Assembly: GCA_014896455.1 (NCBI GenBank)
Contig: JADBKJ010000026.1
Coordinates: forward strand, 109,026 to 173,025
DNA length: 64,000 bases
Reading direction: 5' to 3'
Source: Thermoanaerobacter sp.
Lineage (GTDB): Bacteria; Bacillota; Thermoanaerobacteria; Thermoanaerobacterales; Thermoanaerobacteraceae
The position numbers and the translations under genes were made by a program. Under the pieces are notes generated by a model, which had not been told where the DNA came from, searched no databases, and saw only the letters and a list, made by a program, of their open reading frames with translations. Of the stretch, positions 9,832 to 17,825 are shown piece by piece; position 1 is the stretch's first letter, and the number at the start of each line of letters is the position of its first letter.

Positions 9832-10210
9832 TTTTTTCACCTCCAATAGCAATAGCACAGCTTATAGCATAGGTCTTCGTATGAGAAATAGATAGCTTTA
9901 TATCCCTTATTCCCTTTTTGTTTGCAATATTTTTAGCCTTCCCCTTTAAAATTACGGCAGGGGCTCCTTTTTCATCGTGACATATTTCAATATCTTTCCA
10001 GCTAAAACCACTGATACCTGTTCCTAAGACTTTTGAGATGCTTTCTTTTGCTGAAAAAAAACCCGCTATATGAGGTAATTTCATCCTTTTACTGTTAAAA
10101 TACTCTATCTCTTTTTGAGTAAATAACCGCTCCAAAAATTTGGAATTTGCATCAAAAGCTTTTTTTATCCTTTCAACTTCTACAATATCCGTTCCCACAA
10201 ACAGTTCCAT
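9794..10210 (-). CDS. acpS: Holo-[acyl carrier protein] synthase
   Basis: 138 aa, slightly longer than the usual 120 because of a charged tail. Shows GTDIVEVERI, the FSAKESISKVLGTG metal and CoA site, and SISHTKTYAISCAIA. Transfers 4'-phosphopantetheine from CoA to ACP. First gene of the leftward acpS-nnr-ydcC-alr-endoAI-endoA block; ATG after GGAGG. Confidence 0.95.
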   Translation of the reverse strand: MELFVGTDIVEVERIKKAFDANSKFLERLFTQKEIEYFNSKRMKLPHIAGFFSAKESISKVLGTGISGFSWKDIEICHDEKGAPAVILKGKAKNIANKKGIRDIKLSISHTKTYAISCAIAIGGEKNDSVDIKTDERS

Positions 10211-10287
10211 ATATGTAGTTCCTCCAATTATCTTAATTACATTATATTATTTCTCTATTAATTCACAAAATCCTTCAAAAAAAATAA

Positions 10288-10308
10288 AAGAAGGCATGAC
10301 ACCTTCTT
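10288..10308 (-). terminator. Terminator
   Basis: Stem AAGAAGG/CCTTCTT with a seven-base loop, then a T-rich run on the minus strand (TTTTATTTTTTTT). Overlaps the stop region of the gene ending at 10307. Confidence 0.75.
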
Positions 10309-10672
10309 AAATAGCAACCTTACACAATTTAGCTTGTCTATCATAGTCACTTATATAATCTTCAGACATATCGTCAATTACTTCATACAGATGAACAGGC
10401 GATACCATCATTTCTTTAAAGAATTCTGCTAGCTTGTCCACTTTTTCAAAGTAAGGACTTATATTTGTCACTTTTTCTTCTATTATTTCAATTTTCTCCT
10501 TTTCTCCATCAAAAATTTCTTGAAGAATTTTGATCCCATACGACGGCAATTTTACTTCCTCTTTTCCGTTAAAAACACTTATTTCTGACATGACCACTGT
10601 GTAGTGAGTAGTTATGTTTCTCCTTTCTTCCTCCCTTATCGATATGTACTCGCTCACTTTCTTGTAATACAT
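10307..10672 (-). CDS. Conserved small protein (DUF6514-like)
   Basis: 121 aa, soluble, mixed alpha/beta. The pattern TTHYTVVMSEISVF, YGIKILQEI and LAEFFKEMMVSPVHLYEVIDD looks like the clostridial DUF6514 type. Function unknown. ATG after GGAGGGG. Its 5' region to 10958 is AT-rich and contains a TTGTCGAAAAA sequence that resembles a Spo0A box. Confidence 0.6.
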   Translation of the reverse strand: MYYKKVSEYISIREEERRNITTHYTVVMSEISVFNGKEEVKLPSYGIKILQEIFDGEKEKIEIIEEKVTNISPYFEKVDKLAEFFKEMMVSPVHLYEVIDDMSEDYISDYDRQAKLCKVAI

Positions 10673-10958
10673 CTTACTATCCCCTCCAATTTATTTTTTA
10701 AGATTAATTATTAACTTACAATACATATTAATATATTCTATTTTTTTCTAAAAAATCCTTTATTTTTTTGAAAATTTTTTATCGACAGAAAAGACACTTT
10801 TTTTCCTTTAACAAACATTTAACAAGTCTATGTAAAACTATTTGGTGTTTTTTGCTATATCGAAAATTGCAAATTATTCTGTCTATGTTCAGTATTAAAA
10901 CTATAATTGTCGAAAAAAATTTATAAAAAATTTTTTCACAAAATACGAAAACTCTTTT
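10673..10958. other. AT-rich intergenic region
   Basis: 286 bases without a gene. It holds a TGTCGAA motif at 10908-10914 and a reverse TGTCGA at 10782-10787, both similar to Spo0A boxes, and two TTTAACAA direct repeats near 10816-10840. Nothing else stands out. Confidence 0.5.
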
Positions 10959-11144
10959 TTAAAGTTTTAATATCTCCTTTATTTTATCCATATATTTTTT
11001 CCCTGACCTTTCACCATGTAAAATCATGCTTAAATATGGCTCACTGGTACCTATCAATTGCGACAATTCTTTTTGTGTCATATTCAGTTCCGCCAATCTG
11101 TCATTCACTAATTTCCCAAAGTCTGTCAACTTTCTTTTCTTCAT
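10959..11144 (-). CDS. Small XRE-type helix-turn-helix protein
   Basis: 61 aa, essentially a single HTH domain: LNMTQKELSQLIGTSEPYLS is the helix-turn-helix. No effector domain is present. ATG at 11144 after GGGGGTG. Divergent from the larger XRE gene at 11324, so the two may regulate a shared intergenic region (inference). Confidence 0.8.
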   Translation of the reverse strand: MKKRKLTDFGKLVNDRLAELNMTQKELSQLIGTSEPYLSMILHGERSGKKYMDKIKEILKL

Positions 11145-11262
11145 CAAAGCACCCCCTTATTTTTTGCCTGTAAACAAAAGTTAGCATATTTATTCAGTAG
11201 GAATAATAAAATATTTGTGTTAAAATAGATAATGATTAAAAATTAACTATTTTAAATATATA

Positions 11263-11303
11263 TCTGAATTACGAAAATGTCAATACTAATATCGTAATTC
11301 AGA
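11263..11303. promoter_or_regulatory. 12-bp perfect inverted repeat, probable XRE operator
   Basis: TCTGAATTACGA at 11263-11274 and its exact complement TCGTAATTCAGA at 11292-11303, separated by 17 bases. It ends eight bases before the GGAGGAG ribosome site of the XRE gene at 11324, so binding there would block transcription or translation of that gene. Operator role is inference. Confidence 0.65.
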
Positions 11304-11323
11304 AAAAACAAAGGAGGAGTGCT

Positions 11324-11722
11324 ATGAATACAGTTGGCGAACGCATAAAATATGCTCGTAAAAAAAATAATTTGACTATAACAGCTTTGAGCAAACTTAC
11401 AGGATTATCTGTTGGAAATTTAAGTGACCTTGAAAACAACAAATCAATGCCTTCTTCCAATGCTTTGATAAAGTTAAAAAACGCTCTTAATGTTTCAATA
11501 GATTGGCTTCTTACTGGCCAACAAATAGAATACGTAAAAGAAGAAGAGGAAAAATACTTATCAAGAGAAGAGTTTGAAAGCATCAGTGAAAAGGATAAAA
11601 TAATTTTTAAAGCCTTTGAAACATTGCCTGAGGAAAGAAAGAGAGATATAGAAGGATACATAAAAGTGAGTTTGAATACTACTGATTTAGAAGAGTTCAT
11701 TAAAAAAGAAAAGAAAGTATAA
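11324..11722 (+). CDS. XRE family transcriptional regulator
   Basis: 132 aa. HTH in residues 5-62 (GERIKYARKKNNLTITALSK, then LSVGNLSDLEN and SIDWLLTG), followed by a charged helical tail of about 65 residues with EALPEERK-like spacing. This matches SinR-like or phage-type repressors without a peptidase domain. ATG after AAAGGAGGAG. A large inverted repeat directly upstream suggests autoregulation. Confidence 0.88.
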   Translation: MNTVGERIKYARKKNNLTITALSKLTGLSVGNLSDLENNKSMPSSNALIKLKNALNVSIDWLLTGQQIEYVKEEEEKYLSREEFESISEKDKIIFKAFETLPEERKRDIEGYIKVSLNTTDLEEFIKKEKKV

Positions 11723-11762
11723 TTTTAACCATTTTGATTAATAATTAATCATAATGACAAAA

Positions 11763-11791
11763 GATTACGGCTGCATTTTGCAGCCGTAATC
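11763..11791. terminator. Bidirectional terminator
   Basis: Twelve-base perfect stem GATTACGGCTGC/GCAGCCGTAATC with an ATTTT loop. T-tract CTTTT on the minus side and CTTTA on the plus side. Sits between the converging XRE gene and hcp. Confidence 0.88.
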
Positions 11792-11792
11792 T

Positions 11793-13436
11793 TTACTCAC
11801 CCATGAACATTTTTATATCATCTTCTACGTTTGTGATACCACCAATGCCAAATTTGTCAACTAATACTTTTATGACATTTGGTGATAAGAAAGCAGGAAG
11901 CGTAGGACCTAAATGAATATTTTTTACTCCGAGGTATAAAAGTGACAAAAGCACTATAACAGCCTTCTGTTCATACCACGCAATGTTGTAAGAAATAGGA
12001 AGCTTGTTTATGTCATTTAAACCAAAGACTTCTTTAAGCTTCATGGCTATCACAGCTAATGAGTAAGAGTCATTACACTGTCCTGCGTCTAAAACTCTCG
12101 GAATTCCGTTTATGTCTCCGAGGTTTAACTTGTTGTACCTGTATTTTGCGCAGCCTGCAGTTAAAATGACTGTATCTTTGGGAAGAGCTTTAGCAAATTC
12201 GGTATAATAGGTTCTGCTCTTCATTCTGCCGTCACAGCCTGCCATTACAAAAAATCTCTTTATAGCTCCTGTCTTTACCGCTTCTACAATTTTATCCGCC
12301 AGCTCTAAAACTTGGTTGTGAGCAAACCCTCCAATTATCTCCCCTCTTTCAATCTCCACAGGTGGCTTGCATCTCTTTGCATGTTCAATTATTTCTGAAA
12401 AGTCCTTCTTCCCGTCGGGACCTTCTGGAATGTATTTTACTCCCTCAAAGCCTACAACACCTGTAGTGTAAACTCTATCCTTGTAGGTATCCTTTGGAGG
12501 CACAAGGCAGTTTGTAGTCATTAAAATTGGTCCGTTAAATAGCTCGAACTCTTTATCTTGCTGCCACCATGCATTTCCATAGTTGCCAACAAAATGCGGA
12601 TATTTCTTAAAAGCTGGATAATAGTGAGCAGGAAGCATTTCTCCATGTGTATAAACATCTACACCTGTACCAGCAGTTTGCTCTAACAATTGCTCTAAGT
12701 CTTTCAAATCATGACCGCTTATCAATATTCCAGGATTATTTCTCACACCTATATTAACTTTTGTTATCTCGGGATGGCCATAAGTTGAGGTATTTGCTTT
12801 GTCAAGGAGCGCCATTGTATCAACACCATATTTTCCTGCCTCGAGTGCAAGAACCACATAATCATCTGCAGTTAAGCTGTCATCTAAAACTTTAGCTAAA
12901 GCCTTTTCCATAAACCTAAATATATTATCATCTTTGTATCCTAGCTGATATGCGTGATATGCATAAGCCGCCATACCTTTTACACCATAAGTGATAAGTT
13001 CTCTTAAAGACCTTATATCTTCGTCTTTCATAGATAAAACTCCTACTTCAGCTGCTATTGCTTCTATATCTTCATCTGTATCATAAACCCAGTTTATTGC
13101 CTCACAGGATTCGTCTACTTGAATTCCTGCCTTTTTGAGGTCTTCTTTTATTTCTTCTCTTAATACAACAGCTTCTTTTATTTTGTTAATAAAGAAGTTT
13201 CTGTCAAAATTAACGTTAGTTATTGTGGAAAATAATCCCTCAAAAAGGAATCTGTCCGTTTTCTCTTTATTTACTCCTGCCTCTCTTGCTTTTAAATTTA
13301 AAAAAGATATGCCTTTTAATGTAAAAATCAACAAATCTTGCAGATTTGCAACGTCGTCTGTCTTACCGCATATACCTCTCACTGTACACCCTACGCCCTG
13401 AGAGGCTTCTTGGCATTGATAGCAAAACATACTCAT
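11793..13436 (-). CDS. hcp: Hybrid cluster protein (hydroxylamine reductase)
   Basis: 547 aa, full length. N-terminal cluster cysteines C5, C8, C17 and C23 ([15 protein letters not shown]), and hybrid-cluster segments such as [24 protein letters not shown], and [17 protein letters not shown]. Reduces hydroxylamine or, by current views, nitric oxide, as a nitrosative stress enzyme. The start is ATG 13436 after GGAGGAAG. A CRP/FNR-like palindrome lies upstream. No linked hcr reductase gene. Confidence 0.96.
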   Translation of the reverse strand: MSMFCYQCQEASQGVGCTVRGICGKTDDVANLQDLLIFTLKGISFLNLKAREAGVNKEKTDRFLFEGLFSTITNVNFDRNFFINKIKEAVVLREEIKEDLKKAGIQVDESCEAINWVYDTDEDIEAIAAEVGVLSMKDEDIRSLRELITYGVKGMAAYAYHAYQLGYKDDNIFRFMEKALAKVLDDSLTADDYVVLALEAGKYGVDTMALLDKANTSTYGHPEITKVNIGVRNNPGILISGHDLKDLEQLLEQTAGTGVDVYTHGEMLPAHYYPAFKKYPHFVGNYGNAWWQQDKEFELFNGPILMTTNCLVPPKDTYKDRVYTTGVVGFEGVKYIPEGPDGKKDFSEIIEHAKRCKPPVEIERGEIIGGFAHNQVLELADKIVEAVKTGAIKRFFVMAGCDGRMKSRTYYTEFAKALPKDTVILTAGCAKYRYNKLNLGDINGIPRVLDAGQCNDSYSLAVIAMKLKEVFGLNDINKLPISYNIAWYEQKAVIVLLSLLYLGVKNIHLGPTLPAFLSPNVIKVLVDKFGIGGITNVEDDIKMFMGE

Positions 13437-13501
13437 TTTACTTCCTCCTTTTTCTAAGTTTTTGCCCACAAATTATGATAAGTTAAAAACTCAAAAGAAT
13501 C

Positions 13502-13517
13502 TGTGATAAAAATCACA
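13502..13517. promoter_or_regulatory. CRP/FNR-type operator upstream of hcp
   Basis: Perfect palindrome TGTGATAAAAATCACA (TGTGA-N6-TCACA). On the minus strand its centre is 32 bases before a TATCAT -10-like hexamer at 13475-13480, the spacing of a class II activator site. HcpR-type CRP/FNR regulators control hcp in many anaerobes; assignment to HcpR is inference. Confidence 0.7.
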
Positions 13518-13526
13518 AAATAAAAG

Positions 13527-13552
13527 CTCCAAATGAGCATATCCATTTGGAG
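13527..13552 (-). terminator. Terminator after ylxP-like gene
   Basis: Stem CTCCAAATG/CATTTGGAG followed on the minus strand by CTTTTATTTTG. It closes the ydcF-ylxP pair and lies just before the hcp operator. Confidence 0.82.
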
Positions 13553-13554
13553 TG

Positions 13555-13842
13555 TCACACATTTATTGTATTCATTTCTATATTTTCTATATAAGCATCT
13601 GTATTTTCTTCAATATAGCCTACAATCTCTTGAACTATTTTATTTGTTAAAACAGCATCACTTCCGCATACAGAAAAACCTATTACAATTGACTTGTGTA
13701 AATCTTGATTTTCTATTTCGCATATAGAAACATTATAATGACTTTTTACTTTACCTACAATACTTCTTACAATCATCCTTTTTTCCTTTAAAGAATGCAC
13801 CCAGTTAGCTCTTAAGTAAAGCTTGCAATAGGACACAACCAT
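13555..13842 (-). CDS. DUF503 (YlxP-like) protein
   Basis: 95 aa, the family size. Shows the typical opening LYLRANWVHSLKEKRMIVRS and the central NVSICEIENQD. A small ferredoxin-like fold protein; YlxP homologues are often linked to infB/rbfA and thought to act in ribosome maturation, but here the gene is elsewhere. The start is ATG 13842, eight bases from AAGGGG. It overlaps the YdcF stop region. Confidence 0.85.
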   Translation of the reverse strand: MVVSYCKLYLRANWVHSLKEKRMIVRSIVGKVKSHYNVSICEIENQDLHKSIVIGFSVCGSDAVLTNKIVQEIVGYIEENTDAYIENIEMNTINV

Positions 13843-13844
13843 CA

Positions 13845-14423
13845 CTACCATCCCCTTAAGTAGGTATACAGCAATGCCGGTACTTCCCTTAAAAAACCAT
13901 AAACCTCATCTCCAACATACTCTTTCACAAAAACTCCTGAAAAACTCGCATCTATTCCAATCCTCTTTGCTATTACGCTCGCTCTCTTTAAATGGAATTT
14001 ATTTGAAACGATTATTGCAGTTTTTAATGAATTTTTCTCCATAATTTCCTTGGAAAAAAGTAAATTTTCATAGGTAGAAAAAGATTTATCGTCAAGCAAA
14101 ATATCTTTAGAAGCAACCCCCTTTTCAAGAAGATGCCTCTGTCCAGCTTCCGCCTCTGAAATGCTCTCTCCTGGTCCTTTTCCTCCAGAAATTATTATAT
14201 AACGGCCATATCCTTCTTTATATAGCTTTAAAGCCTCTTCAAGTCTCTCCTTAAAAAATGGACTCGGCGTATCCCCGTACACTGCACACCCCAAAACTAT
14301 TATCGTATCAGACTTTTTCGGTTTTTCTGTAAACCCAAAGGAAATTATCTGGTATGCCAATATTGCAATAATGCTAGCCAATGCAAAAATTAAAACAACA
14401 ACCAATTTTAGAAATCGACTCAT
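13845..14423 (-). CDS. YdcF/SanA family (DUF218) membrane-anchored protein
   Basis: 192 aa. One N-terminal membrane anchor (residues 8-30), then the DUF218 domain with TIIVLGCAVYGDTPSPFF, IISGGKGPGESISEAEA, and IIVSNKFHLKRA. Family members affect envelope integrity (SanA, ElyC); the reaction is unsettled. ATG after GGAGG. Co-transcribed with the YlxP-like gene. Confidence 0.88.
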   Translation of the reverse strand: MSRFLKLVVVLIFALASIIAILAYQIISFGFTEKPKKSDTIIVLGCAVYGDTPSPFFKERLEEALKLYKEGYGRYIIISGGKGPGESISEAEAGQRHLLEKGVASKDILLDDKSFSTYENLLFSKEIMEKNSLKTAIIVSNKFHLKRASVIAKRIGIDASFSGVFVKEYVGDEVYGFLREVPALLYTYLRGW

Positions 14424-14523
14424 TTAAAATACCTCCAAGACTTTGCACAACAATGAAAATCTAATACAATTATACACTATAAAAATTAATTTCCAAGGAT
14501 TTATTTTTGATAGAATAAATTCG

Positions 14524-14548
14524 TGAACTTTTTTCTTTTTTTTAGCGT
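14524..14548 (+). promoter_or_regulatory. ECF-type promoter, probably autoregulated
   Basis: TGAAC at 14524-14528 and CGTTT from 14546, with a 17-base T-rich spacer. This resembles the TGAAC/CGTC consensus of ECF sigma factors, including SigY of Bacillus. It lies 27 bases before the sigma factor start. Confidence 0.6.
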
Positions 14549-14574
14549 TTAATTTAAGGAAAGGTGGGCAGGTG

Positions 14575-15105
14575 ATGGAAGAGAAAGAATTGATATATAA
14601 AGCCAAAAATGGCAATAAACACGCTCTAAATGAACTCCTCTCACAAAACTATAATACTTTATTGGGATATTGCATTAAAATGACAGGCAATCCTACACTT
14701 GCCCAAGATATTGTACAGGATACAATGCTTAAAGCTATTTTAAATATTAAAAAATTTGCCCCTGAAGCTAAATTCTCTACATGGCTTTTAAAAATTGCCA
14801 CTAATACATTTAAAGATTATTTAAGAAAACATAAAAATGTTGAACTTGTTGAAGAAATATCTACAAATAACACGGAAAACATAGAAGAAACCGCTATCAC
14901 AAACCTTCAATATAAGGAACTAATGAACATTTTAATGAAACTTCCTTATGAGAAAAGAGCAACTTTTATTTTAAAACACTATTATGGTTACAAATACGAA
15001 GAAATTGCACAAATACTAGATTGTCCTGTAGGAACGGTGCGTTCGCGTTTACACAATGCTATAAAAGAGATAATGAAGGAAATGGAAAGAAGGGATTTGC
15101 TGTGA
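14575..15105 (+). CDS. sigY: ECF sigma factor, SigY type
   Basis: 176 aa. Region 2 spans about residues 10-90 (AQDIVQDTMLKAILNIKKF, then FSTWLLKIATNTFKDYLRKH) and region 4 about 110-170 (LPYEKRATFILKHYYGYKYE, CPVGTVRSRLHNA). The gene order behind it (zinc anti-sigma, two small PLDNc-like membrane proteins, ABC ATPase, permease) repeats the B. subtilis sigY-yxlCDEFG operon. ATG 14575 is chosen; a GTG codon precedes it directly. Confidence 0.88.
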   Translation: MEEKELIYKAKNGNKHALNELLSQNYNTLLGYCIKMTGNPTLAQDIVQDTMLKAILNIKKFAPEAKFSTWLLKIATNTFKDYLRKHKNVELVEEISTNNTENIEETAITNLQYKELMNILMKLPYEKRATFILKHYYGYKYEEIAQILDCPVGTVRSRLHNAIKEIMKEMERRDLL

Positions 15106-15518
15106 AAAAAAAGTGTAAAGAAATACAAAACAAAATAATCGATATGCATTACGGTGAAATTGACGAAAATATAGAAATTATTTCACATATTGAAAATTGC
15201 AATGATTGCAATAGATTCAAAGAAAAATTAGAGCTGGCATTAGATTATATGAAAATTTTAGATACACAAGTTGACACCTCAGTCTTGGAAATAGACATTA
15301 CAAAAATTATAGAAAAAGCTTATCAAATAGAAAATAAAAGAAAAGAAAAATTCGAACTCCTTATTTTCATTGCTGCATCAATAGTCTTTTTAATATCATT
15401 AGTCTTGTTTATAACAAACTTGGATATACGGATATACTTTTATCTACAAATATTCCTGTACCTTAATTTGCCATTAATCTTAATACCTTTTTACAAATTA
15501 AAAACTCCAAGGAGATGA
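15102..15518 (+). CDS. Anti-sigma factor with zinc-finger motif (YxlC-like)
   Basis: 138 aa from GTG 15102, which overlaps the sigma stop in a GTGA arrangement, so it is translationally coupled. Residues 29-36 are HIENCNDC, the H-x3-C-x2-C zinc anti-sigma motif. Two hydrophobic segments at about 84-105 and 112-132 anchor it in the membrane. It should hold the sigma factor inactive; the released signal is unknown. Confidence 0.85.
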   Translation: MKKKCKEIQNKIIDMHYGEIDENIEIISHIENCNDCNRFKEKLELALDYMKILDTQVDTSVLEIDITKIIEKAYQIENKRKEKFELLIFIAASIVFLISLVLFITNLDIRIYFYLQIFLYLNLPLILIPFYKLKTPRR

Positions 15519-15522
15519 TAAA

Positions 15523-15864
15523 ATGTCAATATCTAAAAACACATTAATTTTTCTAATAATTGTAATACCCTTATTATTTCTTCAAGCTTTATGGATTTTT
15601 ATAGATGCAAAAAAACGTGGTGAAAAATACTACTGGGCATGGGGACTTTTCGGACTTCTAAATATACCTTCCTCTTTAATCATATACCTTTTTGTAACGA
15701 GGTATGGACATTTCAAATGCCCTAATTGTGGAAAAACAGTAAAAAATGATTACAAATTCTGCCCTTATTGCGGTGCTTCTTTAAAGAAAACATGCCCCAA
15801 ATGTGGAACCGAAATAAAAGAGGATTGGACATACTGTCCCGAATGCTCAACAAAATTAAAATAA
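15523..15864 (+). CDS. PLDNc-like membrane protein with double zinc ribbon
   Basis: 113 aa. Two membrane segments (residues 6-27 and 39-58), with DAKKRGEKYYWAWGLFGLLN typical of the phospholipase D nuclease N-terminal domain found in YxlD/YxlE. Then two zinc ribbons: C66-C69 with C80-C83, and C91-C94 with C105-C108. The zinc ribbon addition is absent from Bacillus YxlD. Likely helps the anti-sigma factor, as YxlD does, but this is inference. Confidence 0.8.
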   Translation: MSISKNTLIFLIIVIPLLFLQALWIFIDAKKRGEKYYWAWGLFGLLNIPSSLIIYLFVTRYGHFKCPNCGKTVKNDYKFCPYCGASLKKTCPKCGTEIKEDWTYCPECSTKLK

Positions 15865-15882
15865 TTTGAGGAGGGCAAAATC

Positions 15883-16089
15883 ATGTTAAATAAATTAAGC
15901 AATCCTGAATTAATAAAACTCATTCTTCCTTTATTTATAATCCAATTGGGACTTACGGTATTTTCAATTTACAGACTTTCAAAAGACAAAGTTAAATATC
16001 TCCCAAAATGGGCGTGGCTTTTAATTATAATCTTTGGAGAGACACTAGGTTGCATTATATTTTTAACTATAGGCAGGGAGAGAGAATAG
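15883..16089 (+). CDS. Small PLDNc-domain membrane protein (YxlE-like)
   Basis: 68 aa, two membrane segments, with the family ending KWAWLLIIIFGETLGCIIFL. Between the zinc-ribbon protein and the ABC ATPase, one base from the latter. Corresponds in size and place to YxlD or YxlE of the SigY operon. ATG after GGAGGG. Confidence 0.78.
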   Translation: MLNKLSNPELIKLILPLFIIQLGLTVFSIYRLSKDKVKYLPKWAWLLIIIFGETLGCIIFLTIGRERE

Positions 16090-16090
16090 T

Positions 16091-17017
16091 ATGATAAAAG
16101 TTTTTAATCTAACAAAAAAATATGGAAATTATGAAGTTTTAAAGGGAATAAGTTTTGAAATTGAAAAAGGAACCATATACGGCTTATTAGGGCGTAATGG
16201 CGCTGGCAAAACTACCACAATGAATATTTTAACAGGACTCATTGATTATAGTAGGGGCGAGATATACATCAATGGCAAAATGTTAGACAAAAATAAAAGA
16301 AAACCACTTGAAGAAATAGGTTATTTGCCTGAAAGCCCTACTTTTTATACCTATATGACTGGAAGCGAATATCTTCTCTTTATAAGTAAAATAAGAGGTA
16401 TTCCTTATAAAAAAGCTAAAAAAGAAATAGATAAACTCCTTGATCTAGTTAAGTTAAAAGAAGCCTCTAATAAAAAAATACAAACTTATTCAAGAGGAAT
16501 GAAACAAAAATTAGGACTTGCAGTAGCTCTTTTAGATAATCCTGAAATAATTTTTTTAGACGAACCAACATCCGCTTTAGATCCAGAAAGCAGATATGAT
16601 ATATTTAATCAAATTTTGGAAATGAAGAAAAATGGAAAAACGATTTTATTATCCACTCATATACTGAGCGATGCAGAAAGAGTCTGTGATTATATCGGTA
16701 TACTCGATAAAGGTAAAATTATTTTTTCAGGAAAAATCAAAGAATTAAAACAAAAATATGCTCTACCCATATACGATATTGTCTTCGAAAATTTGCCTCA
16801 TAACATCAAAGAAAAACTTAATAATGTAAAATGGATTGCTGACATTAAAATAAAAAATGATACTGTAAGTATTTACATAAATGACATTGAATTAGCAAAA
16901 AAGAATATCCTCAGTGAACTATCAAAGCTTGATATACCTGTTATTTCACTACAGCAAAGAGAAAATACACTTGAAGATATATTTATAAGGATGGTGAAGC
17001 AAAATGAATACATTTAA
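16091..17017 (+). CDS. ABC transporter ATP-binding protein (YxlF-like)
   Basis: 308 aa. Walker A GRNGAGKTT (34-42), Q-loop region, signature SRGMKQK, Walker B IIFLDEP, and switch histidine in LLSTHIL. A 90-residue C-terminal tail is typical of CcmA/DrrA-type exporters. The 3' end overlaps the permease gene by 14 bases. Substrate unknown. Confidence 0.93.
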   Translation: MIKVFNLTKKYGNYEVLKGISFEIEKGTIYGLLGRNGAGKTTTMNILTGLIDYSRGEIYINGKMLDKNKRKPLEEIGYLPESPTFYTYMTGSEYLLFISKIRGIPYKKAKKEIDKLLDLVKLKEASNKKIQTYSRGMKQKLGLAVALLDNPEIIFLDEPTSALDPESRYDIFNQILEMKKNGKTILLSTHILSDAERVCDYIGILDKGKIIFSGKIKELKQKYALPIYDIVFENLPHNIKEKLNNVKWIADIKIKNDTVSIYINDIELAKKNILSELSKLDIPVISLQQRENTLEDIFIRMVKQNEYI

Positions 17018-17759
17018 AGCGTATTTAAAAAAAGAAATGCTAGAATCGTGGAGACAGTACAAGTATCTACTACTTTTTATTGGAGTTATTCTCTTTGCCA
17101 TACTCGACCCCATACTCCTTAAATTGCTTCCAGAAATACTTAAAAGTAAAATAAACGGTGACTTGGCTTCTCTAACACAAATCGACATGAAATCTGCTGT
17201 ACAAAATTACATGAAAGACTTAAACCAAATATCATTGTTAATAGTGCTTTTAACGCTCATGGGAACTGTAAGTGATGAAATGTCTTCACAAAAATTGGTA
17301 TTGCCTTATTCTAAAGGCGCCAACTTATCTTCTATAGTAATTGCGAAAATACTCCATTACGCAGTTACAATATCAATTTTTATAATATTCGGTTTTATCA
17401 TAAATTATTATTATGCAGTTAAACTTTTTAGTGAAAACATCATAGCTTTTAAAAATGTATTGATATCAGCCGCATTAATTTCAATTTTTTACTTTTTCGT
17501 AATAATATTACTCATGTTTTTAAGCAGCATTTTCAAAAAGGGCATAATAGCCGTATTACTGGTATTAATGCTTCACGTAATATCGGCGTTATTAGTAAAT
17601 ATTAATAAAATAGCCAAGTTCATTCCTTACAATCTTCTCTCACTTGCAAATTCTTTTACTACAGAAAATATATTAACCACAATTTTTTCTGTGTTACTAT
17701 ATTGTATAATACTTTCTTTACTGACAATCAAAAATTATAAAAACAACACTTTTGCTTAA
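17004..17759 (+). CDS. ABC transporter permease (YxlG-like)
   Basis: 251 aa with six hydrophobic segments, ABC-2 type: one near residue 20-42, then four or five from about 115 to 245. Overlaps the ATPase gene, so both form one transporter. Last gene of the SigY operon. Confidence 0.88.
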   Translation: MNTFKAYLKKEMLESWRQYKYLLLFIGVILFAILDPILLKLLPEILKSKINGDLASLTQIDMKSAVQNYMKDLNQISLLIVLLTLMGTVSDEMSSQKLVLPYSKGANLSSIVIAKILHYAVTISIFIIFGFIINYYYAVKLFSENIIAFKNVLISAALISIFYFFVIILLMFLSSIFKKGIIAVLLVLMLHVISALLVNINKIAKFIPYNLLSLANSFTTENILTTIFSVLLYCIILSLLTIKNYKNNTFA

Positions 17760-17762
17760 AGA

Positions 17763-17820
17763 TTCACCCCTTTTCCTTCTAGCGCGTATTATAAATAGAG
17801 CGTTAGAGAAAAGGGGTGAA
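17763..17820 (+). promoter_or_regulatory. Long hairpin masking the ytaF ribosome binding site
   Basis: Outer stem TTCACCCCTTTTC (17763-17775) pairs exactly with GAAAAGGGGTGAA (17808-17820). An inner stem TCTAGCGC/GCGTTAGA adds eight pairs (one G-U), with a two-base bulge between. The 3' arm contains AAGGGGTG, the ytaF Shine-Dalgarno site, six bases before its ATG. It starts four bases after the ABC permease stop. It could block translation in read-through transcripts. Confidence 0.7.
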
Positions 17821-17825
17821 AGTAT

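Noticed and set aside
11299..11700. 133-codon frame on the minus strand opposite the XRE regulator
   Set aside because: The plus-strand protein has a clear HTH and ribosome site; this is an antisense shadow.
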